Positions 33,440-41,635 of a DNA stretch of 64,000 nt are shown here, piece by piece. This DNA is from DATHTC01 sp963746805 (lineage in GTDB: Bacteria; Actinomycetota; Thermoleophilia; Gaiellales; Gaiellaceae): assembly GCA_963746805.1 (NCBI GenBank), contig CAVVCQ010000001.1:868001-932000 (forward strand), in the 5' to 3' direction. Positions within the stretch are counted from its first letter, which is position 1, and the number at the start of each line of letters is the position of its first letter. The notes under the pieces were generated by a model. It saw only the letters and a program-made list of their open reading frames with translations, was not told where the DNA came from and did no database searches. Made by a program: the position numbers and the translations under genes.

Positions 33440-34494
33440 GGCACGAGCTCCTCGTAGACGGCGAGGTGCGCCCGCGCGGACTCGTCCCACGTCAGCTCCT
33501 CCCGCGCCCGTCGCGCCCCGGCCCGCGCAGCCTCGAGCGCCGCCGGGTCGTCGAGCAGCTCGCGCACCGCCGCCGCGAGCCCGTCCACGTCCCCGGGCGA
33601 CACGACGCGCCCCGCGCCGAACCGCGCCACGGGCTCGGCGAGCCCGCCCACGTCGTAGACGACCGCCGGCACGCCCGCCCCGAGCGCGCGGAGCAGTGAC
33701 CCGGACTGGTCGATCTCCGGCCGGTAGGGGAAGAGGGCCAGGGTGGCCTCGCCGTGCGCGCGGTCGACTTCGGCGTCGGGGAGGAACCCGAGCCTCCAGT
33801 CCACCCGGTTGCCGTCGCGTGCCCGGTAGGCGTCGACGGGCTCGACCGGGTCGCCGGCGACGATCATCCGCGCGTCCGGCACGCGCTCGAGCGCCGTGAG
33901 CGCGTCGCCCAGGCCGCGGTAGGGCCGGATCATCCCGAAGAAGAGGAGCGTCCGGCCGTCGTCGCGTCGCTCCGGGTCGCTGGGGAAGACCGGGATCGGG
34001 ATCACCCGCAGCTTCTCCTGCGGGACCCCGTGCCCGGCGAGCGCTTCCGCGCCGCGGGTGCTGTGGACGACGATCCGTGCGAAGCGGCTCCACAGCTCGC
34101 GCCAGAGCTCGAGCCGGTGCGCCGTCCGGCGCGGCAGCAGGTCGTGCGCGGTGAACACCGCCGGCGCCCGCAGCCGGAGCAGCCAGCGGTCGAGACGCGG
34201 CTCGGACAGCCACTGCACGTGGACGACGTCCGCGGGCCGCAGCGCCAGGCGCGCCATCCCGACCGGGTGCTCGAGCACCTTCATGGGCACCCGCAGCCGC
34301 GACCGGCGGAAGACCCTCGACGACACCGGGTAGAAGAGGTTCGAGCGCCGGTAGCCGTCCGGCTCCCAGTCCGCGCCGAAGCGGAAGCGCGACGAGACCA
34401 GCTCGACGTCGGCCCCCGCCCGGGCGAGCCCGGCGGCGAGCTCGTGGTCGTAGAACAGCGTGAAGCCGGGCGGGTCGGCGAGGAGGACGCGCAT
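33436..34494 (-). CDS. glycosyltransferase, GT4-like
   Basis: 352-residue GT-B fold enzyme: N-terminal MRVLLADPPGFTLFYDHELA, acceptor-side HVQWLSEPRLD, VFTAHDLLP, then donor-side VIPIPVFP, LLFFGMIRPYRGL, and the retaining-GT motif region PYRPEIDQSGSLLRALGAGVPAVVYDVGGLAE (E near SGSLL replaces the usual EGFG). Likely transfers a sugar to an envelope or secondary product; donor unknown. TACGCT lies 6 nt before the ATG, back to back with the promoter of the EEP gene. Confidence 0.88.
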   Translation of the reverse strand: MRVLLADPPGFTLFYDHELAAGLARAGADVELVSSRFRFGADWEPDGYRRSNLFYPVSSRVFRRSRLRVPMKVLEHPVGMARLALRPADVVHVQWLSEPRLDRWLLRLRAPAVFTAHDLLPRRTAHRLELWRELWSRFARIVVHSTRGAEALAGHGVPQEKLRVIPIPVFPSDPERRDDGRTLLFFGMIRPYRGLGDALTALERVPDARMIVAGDPVEPVDAYRARDGNRVDWRLGFLPDAEVDRAHGEATLALFPYRPEIDQSGSLLRALGAGVPAVVYDVGGLAEPVARFGAGRVVSPGDVDGLAAAVRELLDDPAALEAARAGARRAREELTWDESARAHLAVYEELVP

Positions 34495-34500
34495 ACGCCC

Positions 34501-34518
34501 AGCGTACGCCGGTAGCGT
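34501..34518. promoter_or_regulatory. divergent leaderless-type -10 boxes (glycosyltransferase / EEP gene)
   Basis: Minus-strand TACGCT (34506-34501) is 6 nt before the glycosyltransferase ATG; plus-strand TAGCGT (34513-34518) is 8 nt before the GTG of the EEP gene. The whole intergenic gap is 32 bp. Confidence 0.4.
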
Positions 34519-34526
34519 CCCGGCCC

Positions 34527-35345
34527 GTGCCCCTGCTCGTGCGCTCCTGGAACGTCTTCCACGGGAACGCCGTGCCGCCGGAGGGACACGCGTTCCTGCG
34601 CGAGATGGTCGAGCTCGTCGCCTCCGACGGCCCGGCCCTCGTGTGCCTGCAGGAGGTGCCGGTCTGGGCGCTCGAGCGGCTGGAGGGATGGAGCGGGATG
34701 ACGACCGTGGGCGCGATCGCACAGTCGCCGATGCTCGGGCCGATCCCGATCGGCGCCGACCTCGGCAGGCGGCTCACCGACCTGAACGCCGGCCTGTTCC
34801 GCTCCGCCTTCTCGGGACAGGCGAACGCGGTGCTGGTCAAGAAGGAGCTGCGCGTGCTCGAGACGCACGAGGTGCAGCTGAACGCCCCGCGCTTCCGCGA
34901 CGCGCAGGCGCGCTGGCTGCGGCTCCCGCTGATCGCGCGGCTCGCCTGGGCGAAGGAGCGCCGCGTCGCGCACGCCGTGCGGCTCGCGCTCCCCGGCGGC
35001 GGGACGTTGCTCCTCGCCAACCTGCACGCGACGGCGTACCGGCCCGACGGGCGCCTCGCCGACGCGGAGCTCTTCCGCGCAGCCGTCTGGGTCGACGCCC
35101 TCGCCGGCCCGGACGAGCCGACGGTCCTCGCGGGCGACTTCAACGTGTTCCGGCGCAGCTCGTGGACGCTCCGCGACCTGCTGTCCGACTCGTGGGGGTT
35201 CGCCGGCGGGGGCGGACCGAGCGTCGACTACGTGCTCGCGCGCCGCATCCCGATCGCGGACGTCCACGCCTGGACGCCCGAGCGACGCATCCGCGACGGA
35301 CGAACGCTCTCCGACCACACCCCGATCGAGGCGCTCGTCGGATGA
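34527..35345 (+). CDS. endonuclease/exonuclease/phosphatase (EEP) superfamily protein
   Basis: 272 residues with the DNase I-like fold: VRSWNVFHGN (Asn ligand), LVCLQEVPVW (catalytic Glu), LLANLHATAY, VLAGDFNVF (Asp/Asn) and LSDHTPIEA (Asp/His) in the right order, so the metal site is complete. No signal peptide. It may cleave DNA, RNA, phospholipid or inositol phosphate; sequence alone does not decide. The stop overlaps the aminotransferase start (ATGA). Confidence 0.9.
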   Translation: MPLLVRSWNVFHGNAVPPEGHAFLREMVELVASDGPALVCLQEVPVWALERLEGWSGMTTVGAIAQSPMLGPIPIGADLGRRLTDLNAGLFRSAFSGQANAVLVKKELRVLETHEVQLNAPRFRDAQARWLRLPLIARLAWAKERRVAHAVRLALPGGGTLLLANLHATAYRPDGRLADAELFRAAVWVDALAGPDEPTVLAGDFNVFRRSSWTLRDLLSDSWGFAGGGGPSVDYVLARRIPIADVHAWTPERRIRDGRTLSDHTPIEALVG

Positions 35346-36421
35346 CCGCAGCGCGCGACGCGTACCCCGTGCTCGACCGCATCGCCTACCTCAATGCCGG
35401 GACGTTCGGGCCGCTCGCGCGCGCCACCCTCGACGCCATGACCGAGCAGCAGCGGCGCGACGGCGCGGAGGGTCGCATGGGGACGCCCTACTTCGAGCGG
35501 ATGCTCGCGCTCCGCGCCTCGGTGCGGGACAAGCTGGCCGCGATCGTCGGCGTCGCCCCCGACCGGGTGGCGCTCGTCACCTCGACCACGGAAGCCGTCA
35601 ACCTCGTCGTCAACGGGCTGGGCCTCGGCGCCGACGACGAGGTGGTCACGACCGACACGGAGCACTTCGGCGTCATCGGGGGCCTCGTCGCCTCGGGCGC
35701 CCACGTTCGCGTGGCGCGCGTGCGGCGGCGGCCGGCCGGCGAGGCACTCGGCGCGATCCTCGCCGAGGTGACGCCGCGGACGAGGCTCCTCGCCCTGTCG
35801 CACGTCTCCTGGATCACGGGCAACCGCCTCCCGGTAGAGGCGTTGAAGGAGGAGACCGGCCTGCCGCTCCTCGTGGACGGCGCCCAGGCCGCCGGCGCGA
35901 TCCCGGTCGACGCCTCGTTCGCGGACTTCTACACCGTGTCCGCGCAGAAGTGGCTCTGCGGCCCGGATGCGACCGGCGCGCTCGTCCTCCGCGACCCCGA
36001 TTCCCTGCGGCTGACCGCGCCCACGTACTTCTCCCAGACCGCGTACGACCTCGAGGCGCCGTCGTTCGAGCCGCAGGCCGGAGCGCTCCGCCTCGACACC
36101 GGCTGGATCCCCGTCCCGTCGCTCGCCGGGCTCGACGCGGCGCTGGACGTGCACCCGGAGGACCGCTACGAGCATGCCGAGGCGGCGACGATCCGGTGCC
36201 GCGAGCTGCTCGAGCCGCACGTCGAGCTCGTGACGGAGCCGGAGCAGGCCACGCTCGTGTCCTTCCGCCCGCGCGAGGACCCGGCCGCGCTCGCGGAGCG
36301 TCTCGTCGGCCGCGGGGTCGTCATCCGCGACCTGCCCGGGACCGGGCTCGCGCGCGTCTCCTGCGGCTACTGGACGAGCGAGGACGACGTCGAACGGCTC
36401 GTCGCCGGACTCGCGGGGTGA
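35342..36421 (+). CDS. class V aminotransferase (cysteine desulfurase/isopenicillin epimerase-like)
   Basis: 359-residue fold-type I PLP enzyme. YLNAGTFGPL start, VALVTSTTEAVNLVVNGLG (PLP phosphate site), LSHVSWITGNRLPVE, LLVDGAQAAGAIPVD (Asp/Gln pair), and the Schiff-base Lys in YTVSAQKWLCGPDATG. There is no conserved Cys in the loop expected for a desulfurase, so an aminotransferase, kynureninase-like or epimerase-like role is as likely. Coupled to the EEP gene by 4-bp overlap. Confidence 0.9.
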   Translation: MTAARDAYPVLDRIAYLNAGTFGPLARATLDAMTEQQRRDGAEGRMGTPYFERMLALRASVRDKLAAIVGVAPDRVALVTSTTEAVNLVVNGLGLGADDEVVTTDTEHFGVIGGLVASGAHVRVARVRRRPAGEALGAILAEVTPRTRLLALSHVSWITGNRLPVEALKEETGLPLLVDGAQAAGAIPVDASFADFYTVSAQKWLCGPDATGALVLRDPDSLRLTAPTYFSQTAYDLEAPSFEPQAGALRLDTGWIPVPSLAGLDAALDVHPEDRYEHAEAATIRCRELLEPHVELVTEPEQATLVSFRPREDPAALAERLVGRGVVIRDLPGTGLARVSCGYWTSEDDVERLVAGLAG

Positions 36422-36426
36422 GCGTC

Positions 36427-38547
36427 TTACTTGCAGAACGAGTTCGGCGGCGTCGCGCCGTCCCAGCCGGGGGTCGCGACGCTCGTGACAGTCGTCGAGT
36501 AACAGCCGCTTGGGACGCTGAGGGTGCGCGAGAGGGTCCCGTCCCCGGCGGTCACACCGCTGCTCGTGAGGTACGTGACACCGTTCCGTTGGATCCGGTA
36601 GCCGACCGCCGCGGCCGGGACCGCGCGCCCTGCGCCGTCCACGACGCGCACGGTCATCCTGAAGCCGCCGCTGATCCGCAGGTACGAGACCGACGCGACG
36701 CGCGCCCCGCCCGACACGGCGACACTCGCGCTGCCGGCGACGCCGCCCGCGGTGGCGGTGACGGTCCCACTGCCGCCGCCCGTTCCGGCCTGGAAGGTCG
36801 TGGACGGCCCGATCGCGGCCGACAGCGCGCCGGGCGCGGTCGTGCTCCATGCGATGTCCGCTGCCACGGGGTTGCCGAACGCATCGGTCGCCGACGCCGT
36901 GAACGTGGCCGAGTCGCCCGGATCCAGCGCGACCGAGGCGGGGGCGACGACGACCCGCTCCAGCGGCGCGGCCGCAATATTCACTGCCAGCGTCGCCGCG
37001 GCCTTCCCTGCCGCGGCCGCGGTCAGCGACGGCGTCCCGGCGGCGGTGTCGCGGTAGCGGAACGCGATGCTCGTGGCGCCGCTCGGGATCGTCATGTCGA
37101 GCGTCGGCGCCCAGTCGCCGGTGGTGGCGAAGCGGCCGGCGGGCGACGTCGAGTGGAGCGAGACCGCGACGGGCAGCCCCGCCGTGTACGGGATGCCGGT
37201 GGCCGTCCGGAGCTCGACGGTGTACGTGCCCTCCGTCCCCGCGACGAGCGCGACCGGAGCCGTGGCGAACGCCAGCTGCGATGGCTTCCACGCGTCGAAC
37301 GTCTGCCACTGCGTCGCGAGCGCGGCGCCCTCGAGGTCGCCGGCGCACCACGTGGTACCGCACGCGGCGAGATCGGCGCCGTCGGGGCCCGAGTCGCGGA
37401 TCGCGGTCGCGAGCCGGTCGAGCAGCGCGTCCGTCTGCGCCGTGAAGTCAGCCGTCGGGAGTGCCCAGAGGTTCTTCGGCGACCACGCGAAACCGAAGCG
37501 CGCGGTGCCGGCGCTCCGCAGCGCGTAGGTCTGCGCCGAGACGAAGTGCTGCATGAGCTCGACGGGAACCGCGGTCCAGCCGAAGGCCGCGTCGTACGCC
37601 CACGCGGCATTGGCGAGCGGGCTCGACGCCGACTCGAGGAACCCCGCGGCCGCGCTCGCGGACGGAGGCGCGACCCGCCCGAGTGTGACCTGGTGCTGGA
37701 GGTAGTCGTTCAGCGAGTCCCGACGCGCCTCGAGCGGAACGCCGGTGGCCGCGTAGCTCCGCACGTCGCCGTAGAGCTCCTGCGACCAGTCCGACACGTA
37801 CGCGCTCATGTCCTGCCAGAAGCCCGCGTCCTCGTACCAGTCCTGCACCCGCGCCTGGTAGACCGAGAGCTCGCCGGTGCCCTGGTTCATCCCGGTGATG
37901 AAAACGGCACCCCGGACGCGCGGGAGGACGCCGTCCCCCTCGTACAGGCCACGGAGGAACGCGCGGATGTTCGCGCGTGCGTTGCCGTTGCCGACCCGGA
38001 CCGCGGAGGACAGCTCGTTGACGGCCCACCCGTCGCCGAGGGAGACGTCGTAGCCGGCCGCCGCCATGCGCCGCCGCGCCTCGACGCCGGCCTCGTACCA
38101 CGTCCGACCGGGGTTGTTCGCCAGCCACGTCGTCCAGCCGCCCACGTGGATCTCGGCCAGCGCGTGGAAGTCGGGGCCGAGCGCGCGAATCCGCCAGGCC
38201 TGGTCTGCGCGCGGCTGCGACTTGTCCGCCACGAGCGGCGGCACCGTCACGAAGTACTGCGCGCACGGCGACGCGGCGGACGCCAGCTTCGTCGTGAGGC
38301 GGAGCCAGTCGGTGGGCGCGTAGAAGACCGCGCGCAGCGGACGGCAGTCAGCGGTGGCGCGGAAGGACCGGCCGCGGCGCTCGCGGACGAGTCGGCGCCA
38401 GAGGGCGTCGGTGGCCTTCGGCGTGAGCGACGGGACGGGCGCGGTGGCGCGCGTTGCCGGCGCGGCCGCGGTGGCGCCGCCGGCGGCGGCGAGAGCTGTG
38501 ACGGCGCACGCGACCGCGGCGAACGCCGCCAGGCGGTGAAGCTGCAC
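36427..38547 (-). CDS. large secreted protein with barrel-like region and Ig-like C-terminal domains
   Basis: 706 residues. Signal peptide (about 1-28, AAAGGATAA). Residues 50-430 are rich in Trp/Tyr/Asp (DFHALAEIHVGGWTTWLANN, YDVSLGDGWAVNELSSA) and read like a (beta/alpha)8 barrel hydrolase, without a family I can name. From about 455 come at least two beta-sandwich repeats (VALVAGTEGTYTVELRTATG; LERVVVAPASVALDPGDSAT, similar to bacterial Ig-like/invasin domains), and a last domain ending in a Cys pair (GCYSTTV...NSFCK). Probably surface-associated or secreted. It converges with the aminotransferase gene. Confidence 0.8.
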   Translation of the reverse strand: MQLHRLAAFAAVACAVTALAAAGGATAAAPATRATAPVPSLTPKATDALWRRLVRERRGRSFRATADCRPLRAVFYAPTDWLRLTTKLASAASPCAQYFVTVPPLVADKSQPRADQAWRIRALGPDFHALAEIHVGGWTTWLANNPGRTWYEAGVEARRRMAAAGYDVSLGDGWAVNELSSAVRVGNGNARANIRAFLRGLYEGDGVLPRVRGAVFITGMNQGTGELSVYQARVQDWYEDAGFWQDMSAYVSDWSQELYGDVRSYAATGVPLEARRDSLNDYLQHQVTLGRVAPPSASAAAGFLESASSPLANAAWAYDAAFGWTAVPVELMQHFVSAQTYALRSAGTARFGFAWSPKNLWALPTADFTAQTDALLDRLATAIRDSGPDGADLAACGTTWCAGDLEGAALATQWQTFDAWKPSQLAFATAPVALVAGTEGTYTVELRTATGIPYTAGLPVAVSLHSTSPAGRFATTGDWAPTLDMTIPSGATSIAFRYRDTAAGTPSLTAAAAGKAAATLAVNIAAAPLERVVVAPASVALDPGDSATFTASATDAFGNPVAADIAWSTTAPGALSAAIGPSTTFQAGTGGGSGTVTATAGGVAGSASVAVSGGARVASVSYLRISGGFRMTVRVVDGAGRAVPAAAVGYRIQRNGVTYLTSSGVTAGDGTLSRTLSVPSGCYSTTVTSVATPGWDGATPPNSFCK

Positions 38548-38623
38548 GGGAGACCCCCTCGGAACCCGGACGACCTGACGGCCGGTATTGCAGCAGGTTT
38601 TTGCCGAAGTCGTGCGGACGCGG

Positions 38624-39199
38624 CTAGGCCGCGTCGGCCTCGGTCCGCAGCCCCAGCTCGCGGGCGTGCGGCTGCAGCGCCGCGATCACGAAGGCGATGT
38701 GCTCGTCGAGGTCGATGCCGAGCGCCTCCGCGCTGTTCGTCACGTCGTCGCGGTTGACGCCCGCGGCGAAGGACGGCTGCTTCAGCTTCTTCTTCACCGA
38801 CTTCACCTCGAGCCCGTCGATCCCCGTCGGGCGCACGTAGCCGCACGCGACGATGAAGCCCGAGAGCTCGTCGCAGGCGAACAGCGTCTTCTTGAGCAGG
38901 GTGTCGCGCGGGAGCTCCAGGTGCTCGGCGTGGGAGAGGATCGCCTCGATCACCTCGTCGGGCCAGCCCTCCTCGCGGAGGATCGGCGCGCCGTCCTGCG
39001 GGTGCTGCTCGAGCGTCGGATGCATCTCCCAGTCGAAGTCGTGCAGGAGCGCCGTGACGCCCCAGAGCTCCTCGTCCTCGCCGAACTTGCGCGCGTACGC
39101 CCGCACCGCGGCCTCGACCGCGAGGGCGTGTTTCCGCAACGGGTCGCTCTCCGTGTAGCGGGTGAGTGTCTCCCAGGCGCGCTCGCGTGTCGGTTCCAC
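38624..39199 (-). CDS. HD-domain protein
   Basis: 191 residues, GTG start at 39199. The HD motif is TALLHDFDWE with an upstream His (LRKHALAVE) and a downstream ILSHAEHLELP, giving the H...HD...H pattern of a metal-dependent phosphohydrolase. It matches the small HDIG-like hydrolases common in Actinobacteria. C-terminal GIDLDEHIAFVIAAL is conserved in that subgroup. Substrate unknown. Its TATCGT box overlaps the plus-strand box of murA. Confidence 0.88.
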   Translation of the reverse strand: MEPTRERAWETLTRYTESDPLRKHALAVEAAVRAYARKFGEDEELWGVTALLHDFDWEMHPTLEQHPQDGAPILREEGWPDEVIEAILSHAEHLELPRDTLLKKTLFACDELSGFIVACGYVRPTGIDGLEVKSVKKKLKQPSFAAGVNRDDVTNSAEALGIDLDEHIAFVIAALQPHARELGLRTEADAA

Positions 39200-39208
39200 G
39201 ACGACGGG

Positions 39209-39215
39209 TACGATA
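39209..39215. promoter_or_regulatory. overlapping divergent -10 boxes, murA and HD gene
   Basis: TACGATA reads TACGAT on the plus strand (towards murA, 47 nt from its ATG) and TATCGT on the minus strand, 10 nt before the HD-gene GTG. Confidence 0.4.
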
Positions 39216-39261
39216 GCCCGCCGTCCGGGACGAATCCCTCGGCCTGACCCGCGTTGCGCCC

Positions 39262-40572
39262 ATGACCCAGACCGCGATCGTCACCCAGCACAGCGCGTCC
39301 TTCGTGATCGAGGGCAGGCACCCGCTCTCCGGCACGGTGCGCGCGGCCGGGAACAAGAACGGCGCGCTCCCGATCCTCGCGGCCACGCTACTCACGGGCG
39401 AGCCGGTGACGCTGCACAACATGCCGCGAATCCGCGACGTCGAGACGATGGTCGACCTGCTCGCCGACCTCGGCGCGGAGGCGGAGTGGGTGGGGCCGAA
39501 CGACGTCCACGTCCATGCGGCCGAGCTCGTCAAGTCCGAGCCGGACGAGGAGCTCTGCCGGCGCATCCGCGCGTCGTTCCTGCTCGCCGGGCCGCTGCTC
39601 GCGCGCACCGGCCGGGCCACGATGCCGCCTCCCGGCGGCGACGTGATCGGCCGCCGGCGGCTCGACACGCACATCCACGCGTTCCAGCAGCTCGGGATCG
39701 AGATCGTCGCGGGACGCCGCTACGAGCTGACGACGCAGAGGATCCGCGGCCGACACATCTTCCTCGACGAGGCGAGCGTGATGGGCACCGAGAATGCCGT
39801 CATGGCCGCGGTGCTCGCGGACGGCGAGACCGTGATCGGGAACGCCGCCTGCGAGCCGCACGTCCAGGACCTGTGCCGCATGCTCGTGGGCCTCGGCGCG
39901 CGAATCGAGGGCATCGGCTCGAACGTGCTGCGGATCGAGGGTGTCCGGACGCTCGGCGGCGGCGAGCACACGATCGGCGCCGACCACATCGAGGTCGCGA
40001 GCTTCATCGGCCTCGCCGCGGTGACCGCCGGGGAGCTCGTGATCGACGGCGTCGTGCCCGCCGACCTGCTCCCGCTCGAGCACCAGTTCGCACGGCTCGG
40101 GGTGCGCTGGGAGATCGAAGGATCGAGCGTGCGCGTCCCGGCGGAGCAGGAACTTGCGGTCGTCGACGACCTCGGCGGCCAGATCCCGAAGATCGAGGAC
40201 GGCCCGTGGCCCGCGTTCCCGGCCGACCTCACGTCGATCGCGCTCGCCGTCGCGACCCAGGCGCGGGGCACGATCCTGATCTTCGAGAAGATGTTCGAGA
40301 ACCGCCTGTTCTTCGTCGACAAGATCGTGAACATGGGCGCGCGGATCATCCTCTGCGACCCGCACCGGGCAGTCGTGACGGGCCCGGCCCGGCTCTACGG
40401 CGAGCGGCTGGAGAGCCCGGACATCCGCGCCGGAATGGCGATGCTGATCGCGGCGCTCTGCGCCGAGGGCACGTCGACGATCGGGAACGTCCAGCAGATC
40501 GACCGCGGCTACGAGCGGATCGACGAGCGGCTGCGGGGCCTCGGCGCCCGGATCGAGCGCGTCGACCTCTAG
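39262..40572 (+). CDS. murA: UDP-N-acetylglucosamine 1-carboxyvinyltransferase (MurA) with Asp in place of the catalytic Cys
   Basis: First committed step of peptidoglycan synthesis (PEP transfer to UDP-GlcNAc); 436 residues, EPSP-synthase fold. AAGNKNGALPILAATLL at the N-terminus, GENAVMAA-type motif (MGTENAVMAA), HIEVASFI and a C-terminal RGYERIDERLRGLGA are standard. The loop normally reading PGGC(A)IG reads PPGGDVIGRRR, so the Cys is Asp127. The same change in Mycobacterium and Chlamydia MurA keeps activity and gives natural fosfomycin resistance. Confidence 0.95.
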   Translation: MTQTAIVTQHSASFVIEGRHPLSGTVRAAGNKNGALPILAATLLTGEPVTLHNMPRIRDVETMVDLLADLGAEAEWVGPNDVHVHAAELVKSEPDEELCRRIRASFLLAGPLLARTGRATMPPPGGDVIGRRRLDTHIHAFQQLGIEIVAGRRYELTTQRIRGRHIFLDEASVMGTENAVMAAVLADGETVIGNAACEPHVQDLCRMLVGLGARIEGIGSNVLRIEGVRTLGGGEHTIGADHIEVASFIGLAAVTAGELVIDGVVPADLLPLEHQFARLGVRWEIEGSSVRVPAEQELAVVDDLGGQIPKIEDGPWPAFPADLTSIALAVATQARGTILIFEKMFENRLFFVDKIVNMGARIILCDPHRAVVTGPARLYGERLESPDIRAGMAMLIAALCAEGTSTIGNVQQIDRGYERIDERLRGLGARIERVDL

Positions 40573-40593
40573 CCGGTAGCCTCCCCCGCTGGG

Positions 40594-41121
40594 ATGGGAG
40601 CGATCGAGGGAGCGGAGCACGGCCGGCGCACGCGTGCGCGCCTGCGCCTGGGCCAGCCGGGCGGCACGGTCGAGACCGGCATCCCGGCGCTCGACCACCT
40701 CCTCGGCCTGGCCGCGACCTCCGGCGGCTTCGGGCTCTCGCTCGAGGTCGCACCGGGCGCGCCGGTGCAGGAGGTCGCCGATGCCGGGCGCGCGGTGGGC
40801 GACGAGCTCGCCGGGCCGCTCCGGGCCGACGGCGTCCGCGGGCTCGGCTCCGCGGTCGTCCCGGCCGACGAGGCGCTCGCGCAGGTCGCGCTCGAGGCGT
40901 CGGGCCGCCCGCTCCTTGTGTCGAACGTCGACCTCGCCGAGGCCCGGGTCGGCGGGCTCGAGACGGACGCCGTTGCGAGCTTCCTCCAGGCGCTCGCGGA
41001 GGCCGCCGGCCTCACCGTCCACGTCCGGCTGCTGGAAGGACGCGAGACCCAGCACGTGCTCGACGCGATCTTCAAGGCGCTCGGTGCCGCGCTCGGCGAG
41101 GCGCTGCGCCAGAAGCCCTAG
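40594..41121 (+). CDS. HisB-like (imidazoleglycerol-phosphate dehydratase fold) protein lacking metal ligands
   Basis: 175 residues with the IGPD fold outline: ETGIPALDHLLGLAATSGGF, GLGSAVVPADEALAQVAL, LSGRP-like ASGRPLLV, GLTVHVRLLEGRETQHVLDAIFKALGAAL. The residues that bind two Mn ions in real HisB are mostly gone: the ASHG His is Ser/Gly, the DDHHT.ED segment is PVQEVADAG, and SHHIIEA is TQHVLDA. It is probably not a dehydratase. TAGCCT lies 11 nt before the ATG. It sits between murA and a ridA gene, away from any his operon here. Confidence 0.8.
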   Translation: MGAIEGAEHGRRTRARLRLGQPGGTVETGIPALDHLLGLAATSGGFGLSLEVAPGAPVQEVADAGRAVGDELAGPLRADGVRGLGSAVVPADEALAQVALEASGRPLLVSNVDLAEARVGGLETDAVASFLQALAEAAGLTVHVRLLEGRETQHVLDAIFKALGAALGEALRQKP

Positions 41122-41136
41122 ACGAAAGGAGCTGCA

Positions 41137-41526
41137 GTGGCAGCGAAGGACGTCGTGCGCACCGAGCGCGCGCCCGCGCCGTTCCAGGGTGCGCCGTACA
41201 ACCAGGCGATCGTCGTCGGCGACCTCGTGTTCGTCGCCGGCCAGCTCGGGCTCGCGCCCGGGGCGACGGAGATGGTCGGGCCCGGGATCACCGAGCAGAC
41301 CGAGCAGGTCATGCAGAACCTCGGCGCAATCCTCGACGAGGCCGGCAGCGCCCTCGGCAAGCTCGTGAAGACCACGGTCTTCCTCACCGACCTGGCCGAC
41401 TTCGCCGCGATGAACGACGTCTACGCGAGCCACGTCGGCGACCGTCCTCCGGCGCGTTCCACGGTGCAGGTCGCGGCGCTCCCGTCCGGCGCGCGCGTCG
41501 AGATCGAGGCCGTCGCCCATCGCTGA
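41137..41526 (+). CDS. ridA: RidA-family protein (enamine/imine deaminase)
   Basis: 129 residues with the YjgF/YER057c/UK114 trimer fold: APFQGAPYNQAIVVGDLVFVAGQLG, GGITEQTEQ-like GITEQTEQVMQNLGAIL, and the C-terminal PPARSTVQVAALPSGARVEIEAVA, where the Arg that binds the carboxylate of 2-aminoacrylate is present. Real RidA proteins hydrolyse reactive enamines from PLP enzymes. GTG at 41137 follows AAAGGAG. Probably co-transcribed with the HisB-like gene 15 bp upstream. Confidence 0.93.
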   Translation: MAAKDVVRTERAPAPFQGAPYNQAIVVGDLVFVAGQLGLAPGATEMVGPGITEQTEQVMQNLGAILDEAGSALGKLVKTTVFLTDLADFAAMNDVYASHVGDRPPARSTVQVAALPSGARVEIEAVAHR

Positions 41527-41536
41527 CCGGGACGAA

Positions 41537-41598
41537 GTGTCAGACACGGAAACCAGGCCACGGTCGAGGACCGGGTCCTTATTCAGTGTCAGGCACTG
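41537..41598. repeat. two REP-like palindromes
   Basis: GTGTCAGACAC at 41537-41547 and CAGTGTCAGGCACTG at 41584-41598. The first 11-mer recurs in reverse orientation at 56368-56378. They fill the gap between ridA and cca. Confidence 0.55.
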
Positions 41599-41635
41599 GC
41601 GTGCGAAGCGAACCGGTGACGCGCGAGTCGGAACA

